NCBI GenBank assembly: GCA_027577595.1
Contig: JANBRJ010000005.1
Coordinates: 248,001-312,000 of the forward strand
Direction: 5' to 3'
DNA length: 64,000 nucleotides
Source: Coemansia sp. RSA 487
Taxonomy: Eukaryota; Kickxellomycota; Kickxellomycetes; Kickxellales; Kickxellaceae
The number at the start of each line of letters is the position of its first letter. Position 1 is the stretch's first letter. Below are positions 29,575 through 39,248 of the stretch, one piece after another. The notes under the pieces are model-generated. The model searched no databases, was not told where the DNA came from, and saw only the letters and a program-made list of their open reading frames with translations. Both the position numbers and the translations under genes were made by a program.

Positions 29575-32277
29575 ATGACTCTTTCGCAGCAGCATTGGCA
29601 TGAAGAAAACGACGAACAGACGACACACCACGCGCAAATGTCATCGTCACCGCCGCTAGAGCAGCACGAGGACGCCGCCAGCTCCACACCACGACAGGCA
29701 TTATCGCCAGACACGTCACCCAGCCGCGTGACCACAGTGCCAACCGACGCATTAACCGGAACATCGCCACTTCCAGTGCGCAGCTCTACAGGACGGCCGC
29801 ACTCGGTGTCATCCAGGTCGTCACCGTACTCGCGGCCACATTCCCCTGCTCGCCATACTGTGGGAGGTGAGGTAGTCAACATCCCGCGCACAGCACAATA
29901 CCACGCCGTGGGAATGCCTGCACGCCATCCGCTTGGAGTGCAGTCTGAGTCGATGCAGTCTGATGACACGTCGACAGAGTCCCTAGAAAGCGGCGGTTCG
30001 ACGGATGGGCATTCGGATATAGCCAGCAGCGGGTCGCCAACCACAGTGGCAATGCGGCGCACCCATGAGACGGTTCTGGCAACCCATGCGCCGCACGACG
30101 CAACCACGCGTGCGCTAGGCGAGGATCCGCTTGACCGTGAATCGAGGTTCCTTTCGCCGCTGGGCATCGATGGGGATGTTTACAGCGGGGACGAAAACAA
30201 TGATGAAGCAAGCGAGGCGGTAGGCGGCAGTAGCATAAGTAGCGCTCCAGGGATTGGTGTATCGGCAAGCGATGTGCAAAAGGCGGACGCCTCGTTGGCA
30301 GCAGCGTGCTCTTCAGGCGGCGCAAAGGACGTGGCGAGCTGTCCGATATGTCTGGACACGATCCGCGAGGCGTTCATGACAGCGTGCGGACACTCGTTCT
30401 GCTACCGCTGCATATCTCAGCACCTGTGCGAGCACCAGAGCTGCCCCACTTGCTTCCAGGCCCTGGACAGCGACCAGATATACCCGAACTTTGCACTCAA
30501 CAGGCTTATTTTGCGCAAGAGCGCAGAGGCCGACGGCGCGGATGCGTTGCAGCGGCCAGCAAGTCTTGTGCAGCAGCTGCGCGACAGTGTTCAGGAGGGC
30601 GCCAAACTTGATGCTGACGAAATCGATGCACTGCTGTTGGTATTGCAGAAAAAGAAGCAAGCGCTACGCACGAGCGAGCGGCGCTTCGAGGTATTAACGA
30701 TGCGGCAATTTCTGACAACAGCGCGCGCGCGGAAGATGGCGGCGATGGATGTGCTGCGCAAGGAGCTGCTGTTGGTCGACGAGGATATGGAGTATGTGTG
30801 CGCACAGCTCGACGGATGCCGGCGACTGTCTAGCACCCTGCAGGCGGAGGACACGTATACAGACAGTTTGCTTGCGAAGACGCGGCTCGTGGCGCCATCC
30901 GTATACGGGAAGCAGCGGGTGGCAGAGGCGGCGGGTGCGCAGGTGCCTAATGCGCAGCCGGGCGAGTGCAGCGAGGGGCTTCCGGAGACACCGGGCGACG
31001 AACCCCGCAACAAGCGCGTCGACGAGCACTACAGCGATCTCGAGACGTTTTACTTCAACTCGCGGATGCGGAACGGTGCCTTGGCTAGCGAGGAAGGGCT
31101 GGGTGAGTTTATGGAGACGCTGACGACTGTTGCGCGGCACGAGAAGCTCCGGCCGGTGGCTACGCTTCGGTACGGCGACAGCACAGCAAGCACCGCGATT
31201 GTTGCCAGCATCGAGTTCGACCGCGATGACGAGATATTTGCAGTGGCTGGCGTCACGCGCAAGATCAAGATCTACGACTACTCGAACATGATGCAGCAGG
31301 CGGACATATGGAATGACCTGACGCAGATTACACGACACAGACGCATGCAGCAGCAGCAGCAACAGGGCGCAAAGCAGGCGGACAGGCGGCACGACTGGTG
31401 GGCTCGCGGTGAGGAGGAAGGGGCTGCCACTGCTGCTGAGGACGGACACGCATCGATGCCAACAGCCCTGCAGTATCCACTTGCGGAGTTTACAAACCGG
31501 TCAAAGATCAGCTGCCTCAGCTACAACCCGTACATCAAGGCGCAGCTGGCGTGCTCGGACTACGACGGAACGATCTCGCTGTGGGACGTCAACGCAGGCA
31601 CGCCGACAATGTACCTGGGCGAGCACGAGAAGCGCGCGTGGAGCGTGGATTTTTCGCAGGTGGATCCGACGCGGCTGTGCAGCGGCAGCGACGACGGCAA
31701 GGTCAAGATCTGGACAACAAACAGGCAGGCGTCGGTGATGACGATCGAGGGCAAGGCCAACGTGTGCTGCGTGCGGTTCAGCCCCACACACAGCAACATT
31801 ATGAGCTTCGGCAGCGCCGACCACAACGTGCACTGCTTTGATCTGCGGTCACCTAACCAGCCGCTGTGCGTTCTGCGTGGCCACCGCAAGGCTGTGTCGT
31901 ACACGCGCTTCCTGTCTCCTGACGAGATCGTCTCGGCGTCCACCGACAGCTCGCTGAAGCTGTGGAACCTGCGCACCCAGGAGTGCGTGCGCTCCTTCAC
32001 TGGCCACACAAACGAAAAAAATTTTGTCGGCCTGACAACCAGCGGCAGCGAGTGGATTGCGTGCGGCAGCGAGAACAACACTATGTACGCCTACCACAGA
32101 AATCTATCGCATCCGGTTGTGGTGCACCGCTTTGGCAACTGCAACTCCGTGACTGGCGCCGAGCAGCCCGAGGATGACCCGTCACTATTTGTCAGCGCTG
32201 TCTGCTGGAAGAAAAAGTCAAACACAATTTTGTCAGCCAACAGCCAGGGCATAATCAAGGTTCTGGATATGGCATGA
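29575..32277 (+). CDS. COP1: COP1-type RING/WD40 E3 ubiquitin ligase
   Basis: 900 residues. A C3HC4 RING finger starts at Cys256 (CPICLDTIREAFMTACGHSF). A coiled-coil region follows at about 320-430. From about residue 530 a seven-bladed WD40 domain runs to the end. Its sequence is highly diagnostic of COP1: FAVAGVTRKIKIYDY, KISCLSYNPYIKAQLACSDY, EHEKRAWSVDFS, KANVCCVRFSP, GHRKAVSYTRFLS, GHTNEKNFVGL and ACGSENN. COP1 marks transcription factors for degradation in plants and animals, often with CUL4-DDB1, and the WD40 face binds Val-Pro peptides. A charged Gln-containing insert after the first blade and a 250-residue disordered N-terminus are lineage-specific. The ATG at 29575 is the first in frame; upstream only TTG exists. 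COP1 is absent from common yeasts, so the gene is notable here. Confidence 0.95.
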   Translation: MTLSQQHWHEENDEQTTHHAQMSSSPPLEQHEDAASSTPRQALSPDTSPSRVTTVPTDALTGTSPLPVRSSTGRPHSVSSRSSPYSRPHSPARHTVGGEVVNIPRTAQYHAVGMPARHPLGVQSESMQSDDTSTESLESGGSTDGHSDIASSGSPTTVAMRRTHETVLATHAPHDATTRALGEDPLDRESRFLSPLGIDGDVYSGDENNDEASEAVGGSSISSAPGIGVSASDVQKADASLAAACSSGGAKDVASCPICLDTIREAFMTACGHSFCYRCISQHLCEHQSCPTCFQALDSDQIYPNFALNRLILRKSAEADGADALQRPASLVQQLRDSVQEGAKLDADEIDALLLVLQKKKQALRTSERRFEVLTMRQFLTTARARKMAAMDVLRKELLLVDEDMEYVCAQLDGCRRLSSTLQAEDTYTDSLLAKTRLVAPSVYGKQRVAEAAGAQVPNAQPGECSEGLPETPGDEPRNKRVDEHYSDLETFYFNSRMRNGALASEEGLGEFMETLTTVARHEKLRPVATLRYGDSTASTAIVASIEFDRDDEIFAVAGVTRKIKIYDYSNMMQQADIWNDLTQITRHRRMQQQQQQGAKQADRRHDWWARGEEEGAATAAEDGHASMPTALQYPLAEFTNRSKISCLSYNPYIKAQLACSDYDGTISLWDVNAGTPTMYLGEHEKRAWSVDFSQVDPTRLCSGSDDGKVKIWTTNRQASVMTIEGKANVCCVRFSPTHSNIMSFGSADHNVHCFDLRSPNQPLCVLRGHRKAVSYTRFLSPDEIVSASTDSSLKLWNLRTQECVRSFTGHTNEKNFVGLTTSGSEWIACGSENNTMYAYHRNLSHPVVVHRFGNCNSVTGAEQPEDDPSLFVSAVCWKKKSNTILSANSQGIIKVLDMA

Positions 32278-34339
32278 GCGCCTGCTTGGTTTGCATTTGT
32301 CATCTCTGTTCGTGTTGTCGAGTAAAAGAATTCCTTCCTTGTGTATATGTCATTTTTTTTAGTATTTATTCATTATACTGGATCACCAGCGCCACAAAAT
32401 GGGCGCCAATGTCTGTAAAGCAATCACAAACTGAAAGACTAACAGAAAGGCCAGTGAACCCCCGACCTGCTTGGGAGAGAACGACAGGGGTGGAGAGAAG
32501 CATAGGAAGACGCTTACCTCTGCTTACTGTCTTAGTGTGCTTGTGGTCAACTTGGTGATCAATGAGCGCACTTTACAACGCTGACGTATGTTGGGATCAC
32601 TGTGTTTTGGAATGGCGGCGTATAACGCGGAAGTTGCTTTATTGGCGTCCAAAATATCGGCGTCTTGGCGGCACCGGCTTCAGATGAATGGGTTGCAGGA
32701 GAGCGAAAGCGAGCCTGTTCCGCTATTGGTGTGACAGGGCTTACCCATGGTGGACTGCTGCACTCAAAACGCGCCACAATATGAAGGAGTATCAAACTCC
32801 GCAAGAATCAGCAACAATACAAGCAAACGAGACTGGTTTTGCCAGCTGAAAAACAAAGCATTGCTTCGGCCATTGGCGTGGGAAAGTGAATGCATTTTTT
32901 TTTGGCAAAAAAACCAGTTTAAACAATGGATAAAAAATAAGCGCTTTGCTTTTCCAAAGTGTTTGCTCCATACCATATAAAAGGTGCCGCATTCGACAGC
33001 ACCTTTTTCATCGCCAAACCATACAACACTCTCCTCCCTCCACTCCATACCAGCACGGGGACTCAATGCGATAAACAAGGATGTGTGGTCGAAATTCATC
33101 CGCCAACTGAACGGAGAACTGAACGCAGAGCACCAAGATCGATGGCTACACTTGTGATGATGCTCATCATCATATCGGATCGAACCACAGTGAATAGAGC
33201 TAGGTTTGGATCAAAAGCTCGGTTTATCAAAACCAAAGGAGGCACAGCGCCATTGGGACGCAACAGAAGGGGTTTTATCTAGTTGGTGGGGTGGTACATT
33301 TTGTGGCTCCCTTTTTTCTTGTATATTTTCAATTGCAGTTTAGCTTAGTTCATTAATAGTTGTAAATTTTCATGCCATAAATCAATATTATAGCTCATAT
33401 GGAAAGACACCAGTTTTTCTAATCATCACTAACCAGACGTTGCTTGCTTTGTAGCGCTTACTCGCTCAGCAGATGATAGATGCTGTTATACACACTCCAC
33501 TGCCATTGCTTCAACCATAACGATTCCTTGCACACAACATTGCCGCTTCTTCCCATTTGGCCTAAAATATGCATGTTTTTGCTAATAAGCACTCAGTGAT
33601 TTCCCCTCGCTTAAATTTTGTAGTATAAACACGGAACAACATTTAGAGAGCGACTGGCGTATGTGAAAGAACGATGGTTAGTGAGGAATGAGAGAGATAG
33701 CTAATGAAAAAGAAGCAAATAAGGATTCGCGGAGTCACTGACGAGGTTCCCCGGTGGCAGTGTACCAAGATTGGTGAGGCTGAGTTGCCAAAAAACAGCC
33801 ATCACGGTGTATCAAAAGTGGTTTCAGAAGCAATTTGCTTGTGAATGCCTCCAAATCATCCCACAGCACGAATACTGTTAATGTTAGGCCAACATGAAGG
33901 CTAAACGAGAATGCATTGGATTGGCTACGAATTATCCGAACTTTCTTCTCACAAGATCGACTGTTTCAAGCAAATGCTTGTTTCCTACACGGGTGCGGTA
34001 GATTTCAAAAGACCAACATTCGTGACACAAAAGTAACCGCAGAAAAAAAGGAAAACAAATTACCCGTCAGCAATGATTGTGTGGATCGTGCGACTAGATA
34101 ATCTGCCCTTTCTATTCTTATTTTTTATATTTGCATACAAATGGCTCATAACGGATCAAACCGGAATGTATTACACGTAAGCATAATAATTGCGGCAATA
34201 TACTCAACAGTATCTGTTGTCCTTGTCATCATTGGTACCGCTGTTAGATATGTTTAGAATATAAAAACTTGCCAAGTGGCCCCAAACTCTTGGTCTAAAC
34301 TGTAAGCTATTTCTTTAATATTAGAATATCGTTTTTATC
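32278..34339. other. Spacer between COP1 and alternative oxidase
   Basis: About 2 kb. A TATAAAAG at about 32976-32983 is followed by a C-rich, A-rich leader-like stretch and short frames near 33066-33282, one of 47 codons from 33142. None resembles a known protein. The stretch 32380-32560 has slightly higher GC content and may be a relic. The last 80 bases are the oxidase promoter. Confidence 0.4.
34260..34266 (+). promoter_or_regulatory. TATA box of alternative oxidase gene
   Basis: TATAAAA about 75 bases upstream of the ATG at 34340, a standard core-promoter distance. Confidence 0.65.
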
Positions 34340-35302
34340 ATGTCAGCCATTGCAATTACAAAGGCGCCCGCAGCAAGAGCTGCTGTCGTTCAGTTTCAGA
34401 CAAGCACAGTTCTTGCACGTAGTTTTGGCATCAAATCAACATTACGCGCTCAAAAGTTCATGGCCAAACTCGCAAAACAGGATACCGTGATACCAGCTAC
34501 AACACAGAAGCAGCTGGAGCAGGACTCGCTGGTCGAAGACATGCCGCGCGAACTGAAAGTTCCTATGACGCCGCTGCCTATACGTGCAGATACAATGGAG
34601 CGCCAATGGAAGACCAATGATCTCGAGAGCTTGGATATTGGTGTTAAAAAGCACCGCAAGCCAGAAAATATCGCCGACACCATTGCATACTACGCAGTTA
34701 AAAGCGCGCGCAAACCAACGGATATTTTCTTCCGTAACAAGTACCTCCATCGCTCTGTTATGCTTGAGGTCGTTGCAGCTGTGCCAGGAATGGTAGGTGC
34801 TCTTATTCGCCATATAAAGTCGCTCCAGGGAATGCGCCATGACGGTGGCTGGATCGGACATCTGCTTCACGAAGCAGAGAACGAAAGAATGCACCTGATG
34901 ACATGGATGGAGGTCGGAAAGCCCGTTCTCTGGGAACGAGCTCTGATTGCGACGGTCCAAACGGGCTTCTTTGCAATCTTTTCTATACTCTACATGTTTA
35001 GTCCGCGCACAGCACACCGTGTTGTCGGATATCTCGAGGAGGAGGCAGTCACATCGTACACGCATTTTATCAAGGAGATTGACGCTGGGAGAATTGAAAA
35101 CGTCAAGGCTCCAGATATTGCAATCGCTTACTGGAACCTCGAAGAAACAGCCACCCTTCGCGATGTCGTGCTTGCTGTACGCGCAGACGAGGCTCTCCAC
35201 CGCGACACCAACCACCATTTCAGCGACCGAATCCGTGCTGGCCGCGAAAGTCTTTTTGAAGACTTGGAGCACACTGAAAACAAGCCGCGCATAAAGTACT
35301 GA
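34340..35302 (+). CDS. AOX1: Mitochondrial alternative oxidase
   Basis: 320 residues. A cyanide-insensitive ubiquinol oxidase of the inner mitochondrial membrane that bypasses complexes III and IV. The di-iron ligand motifs are visible: MLEVVAAVPGM with Glu143, EAENERMHLM with Glu182 and His185, LEEEAV, and ADEALHRDTNHHF with Glu and His. The standard fourth motif is RADEAHHRD, so a Leu replaces one non-ligand position. The N-terminal 40 residues are rich in Ala, Ser, Thr, Arg and Lys with few acidic residues, consistent with a mitochondrial presequence. Length matches fungal enzymes. A TATA box upstream suggests inducible expression, as is common for AOX. It is convergent with a 75-residue gene 150 bases away. 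Confidence 0.96.
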   Translation: MSAIAITKAPAARAAVVQFQTSTVLARSFGIKSTLRAQKFMAKLAKQDTVIPATTQKQLEQDSLVEDMPRELKVPMTPLPIRADTMERQWKTNDLESLDIGVKKHRKPENIADTIAYYAVKSARKPTDIFFRNKYLHRSVMLEVVAAVPGMVGALIRHIKSLQGMRHDGGWIGHLLHEAENERMHLMTWMEVGKPVLWERALIATVQTGFFAIFSILYMFSPRTAHRVVGYLEEEAVTSYTHFIKEIDAGRIENVKAPDIAIAYWNLEETATLRDVVLAVRADEALHRDTNHHFSDRIRAGRESLFEDLEHTENKPRIKY

Positions 35303-35454
35303 TTTTCAGTTACACACAATAGGATATTACAAGTTCGCTATTTCCCATAGATACATATTTATTCATATAATCTAAAAAATAAACATGAAATCAGGCTAAC
35401 TGATATAACCAAAAATGTACGTGCTTGGTTTCATATAGCACAAGGTGCTAAAAC

Positions 35455-35682
35455 TTACTTGACGTAGAGGGTGGTTGCAGAATCGAACGTACTGTTTTTG
35501 GCGCTATAAACACCAGTATTATCCGTGTAAATGAAGAGAGCAGTTACACTCCTATCGTCTTTCTGAAGCTGCTTAAGGATTTGCTCACCAGTCCAGCCAG
35601 ATATAGCGGTAACTGTCTTTATTTGACTTGCCGTTGGAGCAGTGTTTCCAACAGGGTGAATTGTAATCTTGATGGTGGCCAT
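35455..35682 (-). CDS. Small protein of unknown function (75 residues)
   Basis: I do not recognise this protein. It begins MATIKITIHPVG, has a helix-like centre (WTGEQILKQLQKDD) and ends in alternating hydrophobic segments (VTALFIYTD, TTLYVK). The predicted order strand-strand-helix-strand-strand would suit a small beta-grasp-like fold, but this is only inference. No signal peptide, Cys or membrane segment is present, so it is probably cytosolic. Support for a real gene: an AT-rich flank on both sides around a coding-like segment, an ATG in good position, and a TATAAAAG box about 100 bases upstream. A strong TATA with a tiny intronless reading frame suggests an abundant or inducible product. 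It is convergent with AOX. Confidence 0.65.
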   Translation of the reverse strand: MATIKITIHPVGNTAPTASQIKTVTAISGWTGEQILKQLQKDDRSVTALFIYTDNTGVYSAKNSTFDSATTLYVK

Positions 35683-35779
35683 TGTTAAAGTTTGTTGTTG
35701 CTCGGATTAATTGCTGTTCAAACTTGTCGCTGGATGGTGAGATGTTGTTTTTGAGCTGACTGATTGGAAGTTGGTTTGG

Positions 35780-35787
35780 CTTTTATA
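35780..35787 (-). promoter_or_regulatory. TATA box of the 75-residue gene
   Basis: Reads TATAAAAG on the minus strand about 100 bases upstream of the ATG at 35682, the same sequence and spacing as the box before the GPI-anchored protein gene at 9360. Confidence 0.65.
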
Positions 35788-36339
35788 TTGCAGCAAACTG
35801 GTATGAAATCTTATTTGTTTTCAAACATTAGGCATAGCCATTTCAGAATTTAGTATTACATCAGCAATTTTACACATGCAGTCGCTATAAATTTAAAATA
35901 AAACTGTATATATCATTAATAAAAATTAATAGAGCTATTTATAGATAGTTTCTGGTATAACTAATCATCACACACAGTAAATATTTGGATATTGCAGCTA
36001 TAAATATAATTTGGTGCTATATATATATATCCAAAAACAGACGTGTATATGTTGTAAATTCGTGGATTTAGCTTATGGATACATGGCTACAAATTCCAAA
36101 ACTAATCTATATTGAACTTAAGTCTTTGTGTGTAAAACTTTTATTTATAAATCTGGAAATTAAAATGTGTAATGATGGCTGCTCCTAGCTCACAGGCGAT
36201 TATAATTGGCCAACGTTATGTGTTGAAAGAAATGCAAAATCATGTTACATAAGCAAAATTCATAGTCAATTTAGAGGAATATTTCATTAATGTATATGTG
36301 ACGAATCGAGCATGGACCTGGGATGGATAACAAGGAGTA

Positions 36340-36398
36340 TTCAGATGATGTTTTATCTTTTATTTTTTTTTTTTCAGATGATGTTTTATCTTTTATTT
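36340..36398. repeat. Tandem duplication, 33-bp period
   Basis: A 26-base segment containing CAGATGATGTTTTATC appears at 36340-36365 and again, identical, at 36373-36398, separated by a T run. Probably a local slippage or duplication event in non-coding DNA. Confidence 0.8.
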
Positions 36399-36951
36399 CC
36401 TTTCCATAAAAACCAATGAAATAAAAATAAATCCATGCCATTTCCTCAAAGGCAATGTCCAAGGAATGTTGCCCTTTTATATGTAACAGAGAGAGCCGTT
36501 ACATATAGTGCACTATTACAATGTCCACAACCAGTGGTTGCCCCAACCCATCTGTATGGAAATCAACCCTGCATATGACAACACACTAGCGTGACAGTAT
36601 ATATAGCTTATTTTTGACTTTAATTGGATGTTGCTTTTGTCTATAATTGGATTGTTATTATCTAGAGAAGAGAGCCATTTGTAACCAAAAAATAAGACAT
36701 GTCAGGCAGCAGTATTTTGGGCTAGAGATTGATTTTTTGCTTTTCTATGTTATTCACAGGACTAGCATCTAATGAAGATAGAAACAACGCAACCAGTCCC
36801 TTACTGGCAGCTGCTAATGGAACAGAAGACAAAATAGGTAAATATTAATGTCCGATATGTGCAAACCCACAAAAAGGCTATACAATATTAACAAACATCA
36901 ATTCAATTGCTCTGAAAATTTAATTGCTATCAGCTGCGAACAGGAGGAAAG

Positions 36952-37293
36952 ATGGATGTGGGGCCGCCTGAAGAGGCAAGTAAGGGGGAGCTTATCCAGA
37001 AAATTCCGTCGAAATCAGGCGGCTCAAGGAGCCGTAAGAATTCATGGCGCCTGACAAGTGTAAGAGACGAACATCAGAGAATTTGTGATCGGAGCAATGC
37101 TCAGGCTTCTACCAGTGGCACTACAGAACTGGGAATGGTATCCACAGCCGTATCCGGAGAGCGATACGAGCCTCCGCTCGAGGGTTTGCGGAGATATAGG
37201 GACTCAGCCGCACTCTATCCTGTGCTCAGGACCAGATGGACAACACCACGAAATAGCATCGGTTGGAAGGGGCATGTCCACAGGGTTGGCTAA
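36952..37293 (+). pseudogene. Possible relic open frame in GC-richer island
   Basis: A 113-codon open frame in a patch of different base composition from its AT-rich surroundings. The translated product is hydrophilic, basic and Ser-rich and resembles nothing I recognise. It could be a fragment of a mobile-element gag-like protein or an old gene remnant, but no terminal repeats, zinc knuckle or enzyme motif was found. Direction and coding status are uncertain. Confidence 0.25.
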
Positions 37294-37826
37294 CGGAGTG
37301 GCGGTGACAATAGTAGGTGTCCAGAGTGCAGCATGCTGGCTATGAAGTGCAATGAAGTAGAAAAGACCACAATTTGAAAGAGATGCTGGGGTACCCAAAT
37401 TCCCCGCAACAAGAAAGAAACTGGAAAAATATCTCCGAAAAAGCTGCCTTGACGTCATAAGATCTTAGTTGCTCAAGAAGACCCGCCACTGGGGGGTGGT
37501 GTTGGTACTAGGGCTTCCCAACCTGGTACAGATTCAAGGGTTTCGTAGTTATTAGTGTTAATTATTTTTACGCATGAGGCTGATGCTCTTGCCATTGCGA
37601 CTGACATGGCCATAAGATCTCCCACGCGCATCTGGCCCATATCATACTGTCCTCATACTGGAGTTCCCCTTTATAGGGGGTTCGCATATATTTAATAGCA
37701 GGCGGGTTCATTGGTTTGTTCGATTATAATAAAACAAGTTCATGATCAAGCACCAATGTCTTTAACTTGTAAACTAACATACTCAGCATCTAAATCAGCA
37801 TAGTTAAAAACAAAATATACACAGCG

Positions 37827-39248
37827 ATGCGGGAAATCATTACACTACAGTTCGGCGAGCATGCAAACTACGTGGGGATGCATTTCTGGAACATGGCGCA
37901 ACGGCAAGTAGAGGCCAAGCACAGCGATGCGGCAAGCAAGCATGTCCTGTTCAACGAGCAATCGCGTGGCGGGGAGTACCGGCCGCGGGCGCTGGTGTTC
38001 GACCGGGCCGAGGGGTTCGGGTCGCTGGGTCATGCCGATGTGCAGTCGACCGGGGACGACGAGCGCGACCAGGAGAGTGCGCATTGGGGTGGGGCAACCG
38101 AGGTGCACCGCCAGAAGCCGTACAACCAGCCAGCTGCTGGAGATCAGCCACAAGACCGGGTGCGGTTCTGGTCGGATTTCCGGCAGGTGTCGTTCGACAG
38201 CCGATCGCTTGGCGTGGTATCTGGTGTGGAGTTCGGCAACAGCTTGGGCGAGATGACCACATTTGACGAGGGCTCACGGGTGGTTGCGGGGACTGATGCA
38301 CGCGGCGATGTGCTGGAGGACGGATTCCGCGCCCACGCCGAGGCTTGCGACCACGTGCAAGGCTTCCAGGCGCTAGCAGATGCCAGTGGCGGGTTTGCCG
38401 GGTATGCAGCGGCGTTCATCGAGCGCGTGCGTGACGAGTACCCAAAGGCGCCAGTTGTTCTGTACTCAGTGGATGCGGCGGCGACCAGAGACAGCGTGGC
38501 CAAGGCTGGGCGCCGAGCCGTTGACGCTGCCGTGGCCACAGTGGCGGCGTTCGAAAATACGTCGGTTGACGTATCCCTTTACGCGCCATCACGTGTCCGC
38601 GGCCCGTTTGCTGGCGTTGGAGGCGGCGATTTGCTCGGCAACAGCGGACTGCTGGCGATGAATGTCGCGCAGTGGACGCAGCCCCTGGTTGAGGGCTCGC
38701 GCGTGATGGACGACATCGTTGCGCTGGTGACACAGCAGGGCTACTTGCGTTCGGCCGAGTCGATGGTGTCGCCTGCGCTGCAGGGAATCGGGGGCATGGT
38801 GGCTGCCGATGTCATTGACTGCAGATTCACTGCCTGCTCCGACGTGCTGGTTGGCGCTGACGGGCTGCGGGAGCTGGGCGGCGCATTTACTGTGGACCGC
38901 GGCACCGCCTTCGGCGACATGCTGGCCGATCGGCTCCCAGCGCCCGCGCGTATGCGTAGCGCCGAGGGAAGTGCTGTGTTGCCATCGACGTTTCCGAGAA
39001 TCCTCTGCGGCATTGGCGCTGACGGGTTCCAGAAACAGGCACCATCGGCCGATGCTGGTCCGGTGGACCAGGTGTGCGTGGCGGGACTACTTTGTACGAC
39101 ACGTGCGACGGCCGGCCATCTGCAGCGGTTGCGCTCGGCTCTTTCGACAGAGGGGTCGAAGCATCTCAAGGACTATGAGCGCGACACCATCCGTGAGCTA
39201 AGATACGTTCTGGATGGCGAGATCGACAAGTACCTGGAGATTGGCTGA
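37827..39248 (+). CDS. DML1: Misato/Dml1 tubulin-related protein
   Basis: 473 residues. The N-terminus MREIITLQFGEHANYVGMHFWNMA is the signature of Misato (MSTO1 in animals, Dml1 in yeast), a protein with tubulin-like and myosin-like segments that influences mitochondrial morphology and inheritance. Further matches are the RALVFDRAEGFGSL block, WSDFRQVSFDSRSL and a central GF..Y..AFIERVRDEYPKAPVV block. It ends with a basic and Tyr-rich ERDTIRELRYVLDGEIDKY segment. Length agrees with the family (about 450-550). Coding DNA is strikingly GC-richer than the flanking spacer. The ATG at 37827 coincides with the conserved first Met. Its partners are unknown in this organism. Confidence 0.9.
   Translation: MREIITLQFGEHANYVGMHFWNMAQRQVEAKHSDAASKHVLFNEQSRGGEYRPRALVFDRAEGFGSLGHADVQSTGDDERDQESAHWGGATEVHRQKPYNQPAAGDQPQDRVRFWSDFRQVSFDSRSLGVVSGVEFGNSLGEMTTFDEGSRVVAGTDARGDVLEDGFRAHAEACDHVQGFQALADASGGFAGYAAAFIERVRDEYPKAPVVLYSVDAAATRDSVAKAGRRAVDAAVATVAAFENTSVDVSLYAPSRVRGPFAGVGGGDLLGNSGLLAMNVAQWTQPLVEGSRVMDDIVALVTQQGYLRSAESMVSPALQGIGGMVAADVIDCRFTACSDVLVGADGLRELGGAFTVDRGTAFGDMLADRLPAPARMRSAEGSAVLPSTFPRILCGIGADGFQKQAPSADAGPVDQVCVAGLLCTTRATAGHLQRLRSALSTEGSKHLKDYERDTIRELRYVLDGEIDKYLEIG

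Larger units (their letters stand above)
35683..37826. other. AT-rich spacer with a GC-richer island
   Basis: About 2.1 kb between the small gene and Misato. 35800-36900 is strongly AT-rich, includes a TA run near 36020 and a 33-bp tandem duplication at 36340-36398. From about 36940 to 37530 base composition becomes distinctly GC-richer and one frame is open for 113 codons (36952-37293), described separately. The rest is AT-rich and holds the Misato promoter. Confidence 0.5.

Noticed and set aside
32398-32560. GGGCGCC-containing stretch suggesting an LTR primer-binding site
   Set aside because: No terminal repeats, polyprotein frame or polypurine tract was found; similarity is limited to a few bases.
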